Origin: Fasciolopsis buskii
Taxonomy: Eukaryota; Platyhelminthes; Trematoda; Plagiorchiida; Fasciolidae
NCBI GenBank assembly: GCA_008360955.1
Contig: LUCM01000765.1
Span: 62,001-126,000, forward strand
Direction of reading: 5' to 3'
DNA: 64,000 bases
This document shows positions 13,300-25,775 of this stretch, piece after piece. The translations under genes were made by a program, and so were the position numbers. Within the stretch, counting starts at the first letter, position 1. Each line of letters opens with the position of its first letter. The notes under the pieces were generated by a model that worked only from the letters and a program-made list of their open reading frames with translations, did not search any database and was not told the DNA's origin.

Positions 13300-14090
13300 A
13301 TCGCGCGTCAGTTCTAAACATATAGATCTTACGGTTGCTGATATTTGTAGGCTAAGGATCGGTGAATTAAAAAGGGAAATGGATGTGGCTAGACTCTAAG
13401 CAGATGCTGTGGCTGGTTAAAAACTCGAAGCCGACTGGCAGGAAAATCAATCGAAATAAGGTGGCGCGGTCCTGCAAACGTCACCGAAACCCAGCAAACA
13501 CGAAGGTAGGCATGCAACTCGGCCTCCAGGGGGGCGAACTGATGACATTTGTAAGACGATCGAGACATTCCTGCCAATCTCTTAGGCAGTAGGAGAGTTT
13601 TATCGAGGGCAGAGCGAACGATCCTGGACAGCGACTTCTTTATCTGATGTACTATTGTCGCAGACGAGCCAGGGAGGCAGCAGAACGATGTCCGGTGTTG
13701 GAGACTAATGTAGGCTTTTATGAAGCGCGCGAGATACTAAAAACGTTATTTGGGCAGCCATTCAGAACGGCCGGTGACCTGGTTGACTGCGTCCTCTCCG
13801 AAACAAAATGCACGCGAGGGAATTTCCGCTTGCCGCCGAATTCGGTAATAAAGATGCAGAACTGCAGCATAGTACTAAATCACGTGTAGTAACAATCGGA
13901 TCTTGACGCTCTGCACACCCTCGAATCGATTGTCTTCTATCTACCTATAAATCTCCCGGGGTGCTGGCGTGAGGAAGCGGACGAAACTGGCAAACAGAAC
14001 AGAGAAGCAATAGAACTGATAGTTTTTGCTGAAGGACACGAGCCCATTGCCAACAGTCGTTTTGGTCAAATTGAGAGGGACAGCAGGTGA
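13300..14090 (+). pseudogene. gag: BEL/Pao LTR retrotransposon gag remnant
   Basis: One reading frame covers about 235 codons from 13383 to 14090. It is broken only by TAG at 13590-13592, the adjacent TAG-TAA at 13887-13892, and the final TGA. Upstream, a shifted frame from about 13328 encodes a charged coiled-coil-like segment (LRIGELKREMD, EADWQENQSK). The main part carries the pattern I associate with BEL/Pao gag: GGELMTFVRRSRHSC, then LLYLMYYCRRRAREAAERC, then FYEAREILKTLFGQP, and later ANSRFGQIERDS. Known BEL/Pao elements continue into protease, RT, RNase H and integrase, and none of these is visible downstream. No LTR was recognised. This is an isolated gag relic. Confidence 0.75.
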
Positions 14091-16504
14091 ATGCGGAGAC
14101 ACATCCGGCGGTGGCATACGGAACATTTCCTCCAGGTCAATTGTTTTCCCTCCGCAGTTTTTGAATAACCAAACTCTTAGCCCGGTGCCGATCATTTTAG
14201 ATGGTTACTGGCCTCCTGGTTGGGAAACACTGCTCAGGTCGGAAAAGGAGAGCAGCGCAACGGGAAATTTTTTCAACTGGCTGACTTTCCCATAAAAATA
14301 CACGTTTTAATAGACTCATTTAAAGGGAGCAGTTTGTATGCTTTAAGATTTTGAAACAGTTTGTTTAGAAATCAATTGGTTATAGGGCGCTACCATCTGG
14401 ACATTCTTTTGCAAACCTGTCTGGAAATAGTTTACTCACGATCGTCACAATGTTGGCTTTAGAAAAACATCTCACGCCCAAGCAGCTTTCACATTTCAGA
14501 CGTATCAAACGACATATCTTAGAATACATCATGTTACAACGCAATCCCAAAAAAAATAGTTCTCATAGGCTAATATTTTGTTCATTTCACAAATGGTGGA
14601 ATAACATGGTGAAAGGATTCTCGAAACTGACCCGCAAGGGTGATGTCCGTTGATACTTTAATGTGTGAAACAAAATTTGCAGCATTGGTTCAGGCGAAGA
14701 TATAATTTTAAATACCATTCAAAAATTTTCTTGAATGATCAGCATTGAATAATAATCAGTAAGATGTTAAATTTGGACCTCAATCAAAAATTGTTTCCTT
14801 GAATAAGCTGTGCGACCATTTGCTTCCTTCTGTAGCATATATAAAAATGAAAGTAATATTCCATCAGCTGCCCACAGACTTCGTGGAGGACACGTGATCA
14901 TCTTCGACCTAAGTGCCCTGGAAATATCTGTTTTGCAAGCAAATACTGCATGCCAAATATATCGGAGTGTGAATAGGGGTAGTGAAGCGTGTTATACCGG
15001 GCCAATTAGAGTCAGCCGGGGTAAACCTCCTGAGTTGTAGTTCCCGAGTTATCCGAAAGTTAAATTTCCCTAGCCAATGAAAATCTCCCGACAAATCTCC
15101 GTGTTATTCACAAAAACTTATCATCCGTGCAAGCTGAAAACGATTCCGGTAGAATTCTACTACTTCCTAGTCCGTTAAAAGACAGTGATTAACGCATACA
15201 AACGAGAACTTGTCTGCTGACAATACAACCATGCCGCGGTTAGTTTCGTACACTTACGCTAACCAAACAATGTGCCTCAGTTACTTCCTATAAGAAAGTT
15301 CACCAGGTCGACAGATCCATCTCTATAGTCGATTCCGTTACCACATGCAATTAGTGCATAGACCGTATTGCCAGCATGTTTTGCAAGTAAAACTATTTTT
15401 CTTACCTGTTGAACAGTCAGTAAGTGGACTGCATGCTTTTATAAAGACGTCATTTTGCTGATCCGGGTAGGTAAGATAGGAATGCATTCTCGTACGCAGT
15501 TCGTTTAGGATACACTTAATGATTTGTGACGTAGAAAAATACGTCGATTGAATCCGACTTGAGTGGCTCATTCTTCTCGATTCGTACCTAAGCATACAAT
15601 CAGTTGAGTATTTTTGTCAGCCAGTTGTGTGCTTTTCGTATATCGCATTGAACTACCCGCAATCGAAAGGGCAATCACACGTGCATTCATTCTTGCGTGC
15701 ACTTACTGGCGGATTTGTATGCACGCCTTTGTTCACCTCAATCGGACCGCGTAAAAATAAAAATAAAAAAGAGAATACGCCAGCAAGATGTCTCGTTCCA
15801 CTGACTTCTATGCACTGCTAAACCTATATACATGGAAAAACTGTTTTCCTCATTAAAGAAGGCGTTCATGACCGATGGCAATGTGGTAGTGAAGACATTT
15901 GAATTAGTTCATCAGTCTTTATTCCAGGGAATAACCTACTCAGGAAGGATACAATTTTAGATTTGTCTGCATTTGAAAATGTTACTCCAATGTGGCAAGC
16001 TTAAAGTGCTTAAACAGCCGTGATCATGATTTCTAATTTTAGATCCTGGTTGAATAACAGAGACACCCTGTCTTGGAAGTCAAGGTATGAAACGTTTTCT
16101 GTGGCGGATTTTCTAATGGAGTAATTTTTTGAATGATAAATGACCCGAACCTTTACTAGCATAGTCTGGTGGCTTGGCCGATAGGGCACACGAGACTGTA
16201 TAGCTTGCTGTTATACCTACGTTAATGAGAATTCCCATCAGGATTGCTCCTATGAATCAAAATTCGAAATCTTCAAAATTTCCAACGTCCAAACTCAACG
16301 GAATCATCTGCCAAGGATTCATCAAAATGTGCATATTAGTTTGGATTGTTTGATGACTTTTATCTTCATTTTTCTCAAATTGTTTGAACGCACCTGAAAT
16401 TCACTGAGTCGTGGAAGCTAAATGAGAATTGCCTGCGGTAATTAATGAGCAATTTGTGAGGCTCTGATTGATGAGACTGATGTTTACATCGGAAACCTTC
16501 CATC
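14091..16504. other. Unassigned non-coding stretch
   Basis: Only short frames are present. No retroelement pol follows the gag remnant. Confidence 0.35.
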
Positions 16505-16600
16505 GCAAGTGCCGGCGACATCATCAGAACAAGTGGTACTTCGATCGGTGGTGAAAAATTCGCGTTCTAAACACCAAGCGCAGCCAGCAGAACCGCATCA
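16505..16600 (+). repeat. Small dispersed repeat, family C, decayed copy
   Basis: GGTGGTGAAAAATTCGCG and AAACACCAAGCGCAGC align with the copies at 25.05, 27.08 and 39.2 kb. The 5' half is more diverged than in the 25-kb copy. Confidence 0.5.
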
Positions 16601-19004
16601 AAGTTAAAATAATTGGACGGATAGGAGCCACCCCCCTTTGAAAAAATGGTTCATGCGATTAATCTCACTTATTTTAAGATATTTTTATACAGATGTACCC
16701 GATTCCGCTTCTGCGTGCTACAGTCAGTGATTGTACAAACAAAAGTCACGGAATTCAAGCATACTTATAAACACGTAATTCCCGAAATTCAGGAGTCCAC
16801 ATTGTTATCAATTGATTTACTTTCACATGATGCTGAACTTCGCAAAGATGAACGTTATCTACTGTGCAGCCGAAATGTCCCGACCAGATCCAGAAGTTAT
16901 CTCAGAAAGTCTGCTTAAACATTTTAGTACCAAAGATGAGTGGTCGGATCGATAGTCAGATGAGCATCAGCAGCGGTGTTCATGCGGTCAAGATCGCTGG
17001 GTTTCAACCTTAGAGTTGCAAGTCTAGTTAATCCGATCAAATTTCTCGCTCGGCCACAATTCCCTTTGTGAAAAAATACGCACTTTGTGGTTTAAAAAAC
17101 AAAGGAAGTAAAAGGTAGACGGTAAAATCACCCAGGAAGTTAGGGACCAAACCAGGTCGATGACACTGGGGCTCCCAGATACAGATCTACAGGTATCACA
17201 CTTCATCGATCCTGTTCAGCAGCTATGGTCCGTAAATTACGAAGATATCTAACCGCCATCTGCAAGACGCCCCACCGATTTAACCAAAATATGTATCGAG
17301 TAGGAAGTCGCATTCCTGTTTTCTTATTGAACAACCTCGAACTTTTGGGGTGAGAGGGAGTTTTGAGTTGGTTATTGTAAACGACGGATACTGTATATCA
17401 ATCACCTGGACCAATTAGTCAGTCAAGAAAATTATTGGATCATGCTAAAGCAAGAGAGTGGTTCGAATGAAGAATGGGACCATTGCCACAAGTTACTGTC
17501 AGACAGTTTTCAACAAACCTGACAAAATAGGTCAGTGCTACTAGGTCATACAAATATGGCTCAACCGTGTTCTACCCAGGGTACGCTTGACAATGACCAA
17601 GGTATTATATTCACAACCAAATATATGGATTGCACTAATGGTTTCTTGCCAAGGGACGGTGTTTTGTTTGGTTATGGAAGATAGTATTCGTTGAATTAGA
17701 AGTAGAAGAGCAATTTTAACGATTACGAGCAATGCACAAAAGGCATGCAGCTGGAGGATAGGTTAACAGACGGACCATTGGAAGGGATCGATATCAAAAT
17801 TATTCACATTCTAGGGTCCACTACGTGTAGTCTGAAGACCCATTCGCAGTGAAGCTGATTTTCGTGCATCATTAAGCCGTACACCACGTAATATCTAGAA
17901 TACCAAGTCTCTTTAATCACTTCCCCTGCCAAAGTACCATACACAGAGCATGGTGTCTTCTTAACTTATCGTATTGACTATAATTATTTTGACCTATCGG
18001 TTTAGTGAAAACTAATGTTTTCAATAACCCATGACCTGGAAGGTCATAAATATTGAAGATATTAACAATGTAGAATTGGAACAAAGCAGACCAGAGAGTA
18101 AACTGCGATCTAGTGGAAACTAGACGGGCAAATTTTTTACCAGTATTAAACCTTGCCTTCTGATAATCTGATGTTTGAACTGATATTAAAGGGCTAGCAA
18201 GAAAATTGCCCAAGAACTTAATCTGTTTACACTCGATGAATAAATATCTGCTACCTCAGTTTCCAAGATGAAGTCATTTAAACACGGAAGCACGGATGAG
18301 TTTCCAAACCGAGCCATCATCATCGAGTTCCCAATGGATGTGTATGAAAGATGGCCGACAGAAACCAAACAGTCGAGAATCACGACTCTTTTATTCGAAA
18401 CCGCCCTGGTAACGCACTAACCCTTTCAGTTAAGGAGAAACATAGGCGGTCATTTTCGGTGCGCCCGCTCTTTGTATGGTAAACCTTCGAGAAATCATGC
18501 ATGCGAGAAAACCGACTGCATCTATTGAATTTCTCCACCTTTCATTTCAATATAGGCAAAAATTCAGTAAGCATACAAGCGATAAAATCTGTGAATATTT
18601 ATAGCATATTGAATGTCAAATATTTGATTTTAAGGAACGTGGCTAAAACTGGAATTTATTTTCTGCTTTTAGTCAGTTGGATTAGGAAAACGATTCATTT
18701 TCAGAAATGGTTCATACCAACTAGACTTCCAAAACCAGCATTTAAAAACCATTTCAAAGCCGTATCTGTCGTTTGCTTTCTGAGTGAGAGCACTGACGTA
18801 AATAAACACTTCGTTTCCTTAAAACACCGAGGAAGTTAATTTGGCTCCGGCATTACGCTCGTTTTGTGGGCTTATCCACCGCACTTCCTAGCTCTACTGG
18901 TTTTACTTCCCTCGTCTCAAATGTCATGTTAAAGCCAGATCAAGACGCTGTGATTCATTGTTGACGACACCATACGCAAAGAGAGTTAGGTACTACCATT
19001 ATTT
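16601..19004. other. Unassigned non-coding stretch
   Basis: An open stretch at 16693-16918 (+) follows a fair acceptor (TTTTTATACAG) but has no recognisable motif. Another at 18501-18839 (+) is AT-driven. Neither is called as a gene. Confidence 0.35.
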
Positions 19005-19138
19005 TCAAATGATTCATCATGTAGACTGTATGCCCAAATGGTCATTAGGAAACCATGGAAGCACTGTACGGCTGCTTCCTTCTTAATATAATGGCTCCAT
19101 GTTTTCTTACTTGTGAGCTGGGCATCGTTGGTGCATAA
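19005..19138. repeat. Short fold-back derivative lacking the tRNA-like core
   Basis: A left arm (GGAAACCATGGAAGCACTG, TACGGCTGCTTCCTTCTTA) is followed almost directly by a right arm in inverted orientation (GGCTCCATGTTTTCTTA, TGTGAGCTGGGCATC). The central tRNA-like segment of the complete copy 500 bp downstream is absent. The result resembles a MITE derived by internal deletion. Confidence 0.6.
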
Positions 19139-19465
19139 TGAGTTGCTTGAAAATCGCACTAAATCTGCTTCCACCTTAAACTACTACCAATGTGTTCAGT
19201 TCCCTTCGTTGAAATCTGAATGTTTTGTGATGGAGACCACTTAGACAATCCATCACAGACTTTCCACAAGCACGGAATTAATTAGTAGTCATTGTTCCGT
19301 TGGATATTCTAAATGCCCAGTCCATTTCTTGTCAAGATTTTGGTCATACGTCGACATCCACTCCGCATTTCACTGGTTAACCCTGATGTTTTTCTTGTTT
19401 GACCCAAGCGGCCCCCCATTGTTTGTTGTAAAGATGCACTGAAAGCATCCTAACTATTCATCAAC

Positions 19466-19478
19466 CGAAAGAAAGGTA
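19466..19478 (+). repeat. 13-bp direct repeat, left (likely target-site duplication)
   Basis: CGAAAGAAAGGTA is repeated exactly at 19913-19925. The two copies bracket the fold-back element exactly where its arms end. Confidence 0.7.
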
Positions 19479-19912
19479 CATTTTAGTAGTAGGAGATTGA
19501 ATGTTCTCATGAAATAATTCACCGTGTGATATGACCACTCAACTCACCATAAAGAAACCATGGAAGCACTGTACAGCTGTTTCATCCTTGTTAGGAATTA
19601 TGAGCAGTGCATATCCACCGCGCCCGAACTGGGTCGATCGCTGAGCTAGCGGACAATAACCGTGCAAATCAGTCACGGATAGGTGCGACATCATGTGGTG
19701 AAGTTGAACAAACCGTTCACAGCCTGTCCGGTAGCGTAATGGCTAAGGCGTTCGACTCAGAATCGTTCGTCCTTGTTCGTGTTCGCGTCCCAGTTGAGGC
19801 GCGGTGGATATGCACTGCTGATGATTCCTAACAAGGATGAAACAGCTGTACAGCGCTTCCATAGTTTCTTTATGGTGAGTTGAGCGATCTTATCACATGG
19901 TGAGTTATTTCA
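19479..19912 (+). mobile_element. Complete fold-back element with tRNA-Leu-like core
   Basis: The left arm runs from a TAGTAGTAGGAGATTG lead through TGAAATAATTCACC, CATGGAAGCACTGTACAGC, TTTCATCCTTGTTAGGA and GAGCAGTGCATATCCACCG. The right arm repeats these blocks inverted (CGGTGGATATGCACTGCTG, TCCTAACAAGGATGAAACAG and so on), so the arms can pair over about 100 bp. Between them lies a tRNA-like core: TGTCCGG, TAGCGTAATGGCTAAGGCG (box A-like), GACTCAGAATC (a CAG anticodon loop, as in tRNA-Leu) and TGTTCGCGTCCC (box B-like). No coding capacity is present. It is non-autonomous, perhaps mobilised by LINE machinery (SINE-like) or by a transposase (MITE-like). Confidence 0.8.
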
Positions 19913-19925
19913 CGAAAGAAAGGTA
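19913..19925 (+). repeat. 13-bp direct repeat, right (likely target-site duplication)
   Basis: Exact second copy of CGAAAGAAAGGTA, directly after the right arm of the fold-back element. Confidence 0.7.
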
Positions 19926-22900
19926 TTAGTCACACTTCTGCTAATCAATGTAAGAACTTGCCCACATGAGATCTAACGGGAAATTCTCCGTTTTCCGGTC
20001 GCATCTGATACATGTTATTCAAAATTCAAGCAGCTATATGAATAGTATTATTGCTTCTGTCATGACGGCAACATGATTGGGACAAAATGTGAAATATTGC
20101 TTATTGCTTTTTAGTTATTAGTGGTAGAGCTGAAGCCTGAAATGTTGAATGCCGTTCACCAAAGGTTTCCATCAGCAGTGATGATTTAATCGCAAAAGAC
20201 TTCCCAGAATTAAAAGAGTGGAAGTGGAGGCATTTTTGTGATAGAAGATGGCTATTTAGTCGCAAAAGATCACAATTTGACTTCTCACTGGTTACCCAGT
20301 GTTCTTTCCAGACCAGAATTGCATCTGTGAGACATTCGTCGTTTGGCACGGGGAAATTTTGAACATTTTCAAAGGTGGAGAACAGATCTCAAAAAGTTAG
20401 AATCGAACATTACGAACTGTGGCATTTTACGCCCTCCTGACAGGAAGCTGGATGGCACGGCAATGCGACCGACGGTGCAAGTTCTCAAACGTTGCAATGG
20501 ATGGCGCCATTTGTGATACGCTTTCACCATCGACACCATGTCCAAATACAATCAGGCAACTTAGTTACTTAACGTTATTAACCATTTCCGTTGGATCATC
20601 ACAAACAGTGAGTGCAGATACAGGCTTCCAGCAGTCTTGAGAACTGTGAAGGTGCATAGCACATTCAGTATCGGGACATCTCCATCAGCAAGCACTACAA
20701 GGCGCGTTGAAATGCTCTTCAAATGTCGCTTCGCAGGTCTACAGCACCAACTTAGTCAAAGTTGAAAACAGTCCCTCGGGAACAATTTCAACTAGACTGA
20801 TGGCATGACAAAAAGAAAGTTTTGTGATCAAAGGAACGAGTGATCGAAACTTACCGTGTTTTTTGACAGCAAATTTTCCTAGGGCAATTCAGTGAGATGC
20901 ACCCAGAGATTAGCATGTGAATTTCCCAACTGGATATTTTAGTCTACGCAACAGTGAACAACGTATCATGGGTAACAAATACTCGAGTACCGAAATTTCT
21001 CCTTTATTCTCGTAATTAAGTGGAAAAAACCACAGCAAAGTGATAATGATAAATACTTTGTTCTAGTTATTTATCGCACAATAAATTTTATTTATTTGTC
21101 ACGAGAGATAGCGGGAGACCTCCGTCTGCTGAATAGAGGATAAATTGTTGGTGGGAAAAAGCCAATCCGCAACATACAATTTCAGACGTCAGCACGACCA
21201 TTTCCCACCGTTGATTGGTTAGGAAAAGCTTCAATATGTTTTATCTAAGCTTCGACCGTTTCAACGGACACTGTTTTGTTACTTGTGGCAAAACTACAAA
21301 GATGTGTACTCATCTTGTCGCTCCGATTAATCAAACTCTGATTCGTGAAAACAACCCAACAATTTTGCATTAGGAATTCGAATGCAATACTCATTGTTTG
21401 AATGGCTAGCCTCATGTGGTGAGGTGTACCAACAATCCGAACTACCAGTGAGGAAACGCGGGGTTGATAAGATTTGCGAATGCTATACGAAGCTAATCAA
21501 CTGTAAACTTATGCATTAGTTAATATCCTTGGTCTTTGTGTCCTCTAACGGTTTGACTTCGTCTTCCCAGAACGAACACAACATTTAAGCGGATGGGGAT
21601 ATTTTCGGCCTGAAACAATCCAGATACACCTGATGATGCCCAGAGAATCAAGGGGACTCTGGCGATTTAACACTTTTGTGTAAAATTAACTTCCTCTCCA
21701 ATCGGTAAGAACACGGACACCGGTACCGACAAATGGCAACGCTACAGGATATACGTCAGTAATAACCACCCATGTGCTGGCCAGTAAGCATATTTGTCCA
21801 CCGATTTAGAGCGAATAATGGTAAAGCACACAACAGACAAGGACAAGATATGTTAGACAGAAAATGTGCCCTCAAAAACCCTGCTAAGCTGTAAGATTTA
21901 ATTTTAAACGAATTTTGGTCGCCAATTCAAAAGCTATTGAAAGGTTGGTGGGAATACAATGAATCACGAGAGAGGAAATTGTCAAGGCAAAATTTGCTTC
22001 CCATTACCTCCAGCGATAATTTGGATTTTTCCTGCGGAGAGAGCACAGAGGCACAAACACACACACGAGTGATAACTGATGCAATCAAAAATCTGAGCAA
22101 ACTTGGTAGAGACACCTTGAATAGGCAAAAGTGGTTTCTTGGGTGAATCGATTGTGGACACTGTCCTGGTGCCGAAATCTCAAAACATAAGCCGTCAAGG
22201 GCATTCTGTGGCTTGGATTCCAATAGGTACATAAAGTTTCGGAGGACTTTCACCTTCCTTTAGACGAGACTTGATTTCAGATATAACCCTGGCTATTTTC
22301 AATCTAATATTTTCCATTTGAATCAACTTATATTGAAGAGGATATTTACTCGTCCATGGATACACCCCTTGGGTCTGCTAAGAAATTCCGCTTACCACAA
22401 TACTGGATCATGGAAGACATTTCGGCTGAAAAGGAAGAAGGGTAAAAAAATGTACATTGTGATTCAGCTCACTATGGACTAGGACAGGTTAGTTGAAGTC
22501 CACTAAATGCTGAAGGAAATAAACTATAGAAAATGTTTGATATAAATTGTTCAAACCTTTGGCTAAATCGACTCCACAACGATGGAAACAAAAGTCAAAG
22601 ACCAGGAGTCGCGAGTTACCTCCGCCCACAAACGGCAGATAAGATGGAAATTCGATTTGGAAAACCGCTCTGAGAAAATCGAGGTGAGCTAGTCGCTGGA
22701 CGTCAAGCACCCAACGGAGAAAAACGAATCGAAATGAAATCGGAAAACTTGAGGCCCCTATATGAAATGAAAGACAACCCTTACTTGGTAACTGCCTAAA
22801 AATTGACTTATCGACACGGTCCATCACTCGTGAGATTAGTTACATAACCCAAAGCTACTACTCAGACCTGTTTATTTCAATTTGTCAAAGCAGAAGACGT

Positions 22901-23375
22901 GTCACGAGATCCAATCATTTCGTTTACCCTTCTCGGTCGTGAACGTAAAACTTCACAATTTGTACACAGTAGATTGTGAAGAGCAGTGGATCGAAAATAT
23001 GAGAAGTTGCGTGCATACAGTTACCAGTAAAGTGGATCGATCGGCGTGAGGATGTTATGCGGGTTAATGCCAAGGTTGTTCGATGCTCAGGGTCAACCGT
23101 TTCTGTGGCCAAAGCGCTGCCTTATGCATGCTGGTAAGCGTGGCCTTACTAAAAGTCAGTAGTCTGTGGTATGTATTGCACACTAGTACTTTGAGAGAAT
23201 GGATTACGTCAGCTTTGTGGATCGATGTGACTAGGCGCTTCGCGATCAAAGGGGTTGGAGATTTCACATCAGTATACGAAGTCACAGAGAATTGCGTCAA
23301 CGATTCTGACAATCATTTCGGCATGCGCTCGTTGAGTCAAGCAGCGATTCGCTCTCCTTAATGTACGCGTCACCG
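19926..23375. other. Unassigned non-coding stretch
   Basis: Frames at 21927-22253 (-), 21937-22146 (+) and 22489-22827 (-) overlap each other or lack motifs. No repeat family was recognised. Confidence 0.35.
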
Positions 23376-23399
23376 CAACAACAACAACAACAACAACAA
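23376..23399. repeat. (CAA)n microsatellite
   Basis: Eight near-perfect CAA units. Confidence 0.95.
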
Positions 23400-25049
23400 G
23401 TGAACTGGTAGACAACACGTGAGACATTAGGATCAGCAAGATAGCTTGATTGACTCTGGAGATTTAACCTTTCGGTTGTTTGTAGTAGGCACAACTATGC
23501 TGCTGGATACGTGTGTCTGATGACCAATTTAAGATTTATATTAATTTGATTGAACAACTAGTCACCTATAAATAGTGAGGTATTTTTTAGTTTTTAGGCG
23601 TATAATCACGAGCACGCAGACCTGGAACAGTGAGCGGGAACGTTCGTGCAAAGGCACAAACAACCGCACACGTGACTATGCAGGCACTCGCCCACTCACT
23701 TACCTTCACAGGTGGCTCAGATAGCTACAACCGTTAACCTTCTGACGATCATATGCGTCTCATCTGATATTACCTCATGCACGCATCGGGCCGTAATTAC
23801 ATCACTTGCCGTTTACGTTCACGTCTGAATACATGGGCTTATGTTGCTGCCTATGACACTTTGTGACGGCAATTTATATGCCCGTTATTGTACATACATC
23901 AGACCGTTTGTATTTCCCACAAAATTCTGAAAAGACCATGCTCATTCTTATCTGATTAAGATGGTAGACTTTGTGTAAGGTTAATTTAACCCGTGACCCG
24001 CGTTTCTCACCGATCAAAATTTAATCCGAGTGCTTCCTACCCTTTCTAATCACATCCAGAGTGTCGTGAGTTTCACTTTCCATGATAAAGTCTGTCATCT
24101 AACTTTCTTCCTTCCGTTCTTATCAGTGAGTATGCATTTGCACTGGTCTGGGTTACCAATCAGGTCACTCAAGAGATCCACTCGAATGACCAATCTATTC
24201 CACTTTGTGTAAATATCTCCGTCTTGTTATCACTCGTTTCGTGTTTCGCATTTGCCCCCTTCATCTCTAGTCTGGGTTTAGTCAAGGGCTTTGTTCCCAC
24301 ATAAAATATGCAAAGTTTTCTTCCGCGTTATGCGAGTGATACTTGATCTTCCATCTCATGAGATGATCGGGCCACATTTCCGCGTTTGTCTACGTCAGAA
24401 CGGTGCATAATCCTTTCCACGTCATTGTCTGAATTTGCTTCCCGTCCCTCTGTTATACAAGTCCTCGTACACCTTTTATGATTGTTCATTTGTCACTCCC
24501 TAAATTTCAAACTCTCACTGATGAATCACCAATTCCGTATCGACCGGCGTATATTCCGTTCGAGCGGTCTGATTTCCATTTAAACTTTCCTACAGTTGGA
24601 TAAACGCGCCCCAGAAACCTGAGGTTTATCGCTGTATTTAACACGATCATATTTTGAGATGCACTTGGATTACTTTACTCGGTTCGGCTGACTCGTGAAC
24701 AGGATGTGCCGTCCACGATATTCACTGAAGGGTAACTGGACACGTGTTAAGTTGCATTCTACCTCTGGATATGGCAGCAAATTTTCGGATTTCCATGGTT
24801 TGATAGGCGTAATATCTGATGAAATCAGTGAAATGACTCCAATCAATTTCCTTCTACAGTGTAACTTACGTCAGCGCAACATCATCAACACCACCGCCAT
24901 GGGCTTTTGATCTAGTTGTGCAAATCCCCTCAAAAAAATCGCCACGCTGTGCTGTTATTCCCAGATCGCTAGCCGCCTGTTATTAGGCAGAAAAATTTTC
25001 AAAGCTTTGCGATCTCCGAGCTTCAGATCGCTAACATCTCGTCACCTAG
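23400..25049. other. Unassigned non-coding stretch
   Basis: No feature recognised. Confidence 0.35.
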
Positions 25050-25116
25050 GTGCACTGATGATATCACCTCGTCTGGTGGTGAAACTTTTGCGATCTAAGC
25101 ACCAAGCTCAGCGGTC
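25050..25116 (+). repeat. Small dispersed repeat, family C, best copy; hammerhead-like fold
   Basis: CTGATGA at 25055-25061 is followed by a hairpin (ATCACC at 25063-25068 pairing with GGTGGT at 25075-25080) and then GAAAC at 25081-25085. That is the order of a hammerhead-ribozyme core. The following segment (TTTTG.., CTAAGCACC) can form a weak third stem. One unpaired base separates CTGATGA from the hairpin, and the position where the family cleaves (NUH) reads ACC, so activity is doubtful. Related copies lie at 16.5, 27.1 and 39.2 kb. Confidence 0.5.
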
Positions 25117-25408
25117 TTAGAAGTAAAACATCCCGACCTGAGCTACGAAGTACACTAACTTTAAACAGAAAAATGTCGGCCATAGTTATCTCATATGCCA
25201 CCTGTGTCTACTTATCTTCAATCACTAGCCGCCGATCACGTCTCTTGTTAAACACCAATCATCCCTTCTTACTGTACCTACCAAGAACACTCAAATCAGC
25301 CCAATGCAACAGTAATTTTACTAGGGATATCCATTGACATTTATCGGAACAATGCATGTATATCCAAGCCCGTGTAAGTGACATTCCTTTCATCGTCTTT
25401 CCTTATCA

Positions 25409-25742
25409 TTACCTCTTTGGCCCGCCATGCCAGTACCCTTCCAGCCTGACTTGGTTAAAGTCCAACTGCTGTGAAATCATGTCAGTCACAATGATTGTTT
25501 GGCCCACATACCCAGTTCTGCTTTCCTCCGTGAAATCCTCAGTTCGGTCACCCACCGATGTCAACTGGTTGTTGATGGCAATAAGATATCTCTTCTTCAT
25601 TCTAGTTGTGCTATCACGATACGTATATGAACCAGTGCAATCACATTCCATTCATTTACACATGTCGATTGCTGCTTGTCGAGCAGACCGTCGACACATG
25701 CTGCCACCTGGTTTTAGCAGAGGAATATCAGCTGCAGGTTTA
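25409..25742 (-). other. Unassigned open stretch interrupted by one stop
   Basis: On the minus strand about 110 codons are open apart from a single TGA just before the ATG at 25651. The composition is polar (including TRMKKRYLIAIN and SVGDRTEDFTEES). The opposite strand carries an even longer open frame at 25356-25775. No domain is recognised and it may be a chance frame. A pseudogene fragment is possible. Confidence 0.15.
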
Positions 25743-25775
25743 TTATCAGCACCTTATTTCTTATCTGTATTTTGA

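Noticed and set aside
16165..16230. Possible further family A SINE head (GGTGGCTTGGCCGATAGGG)
   Set aside because: Only box A-like similarity. No box B, body or tail follows.
25356..25775. 139-codon open frame on the plus strand
   Set aside because: Hydrophobic but without domain, start context or splice support, and the opposite strand is also open.
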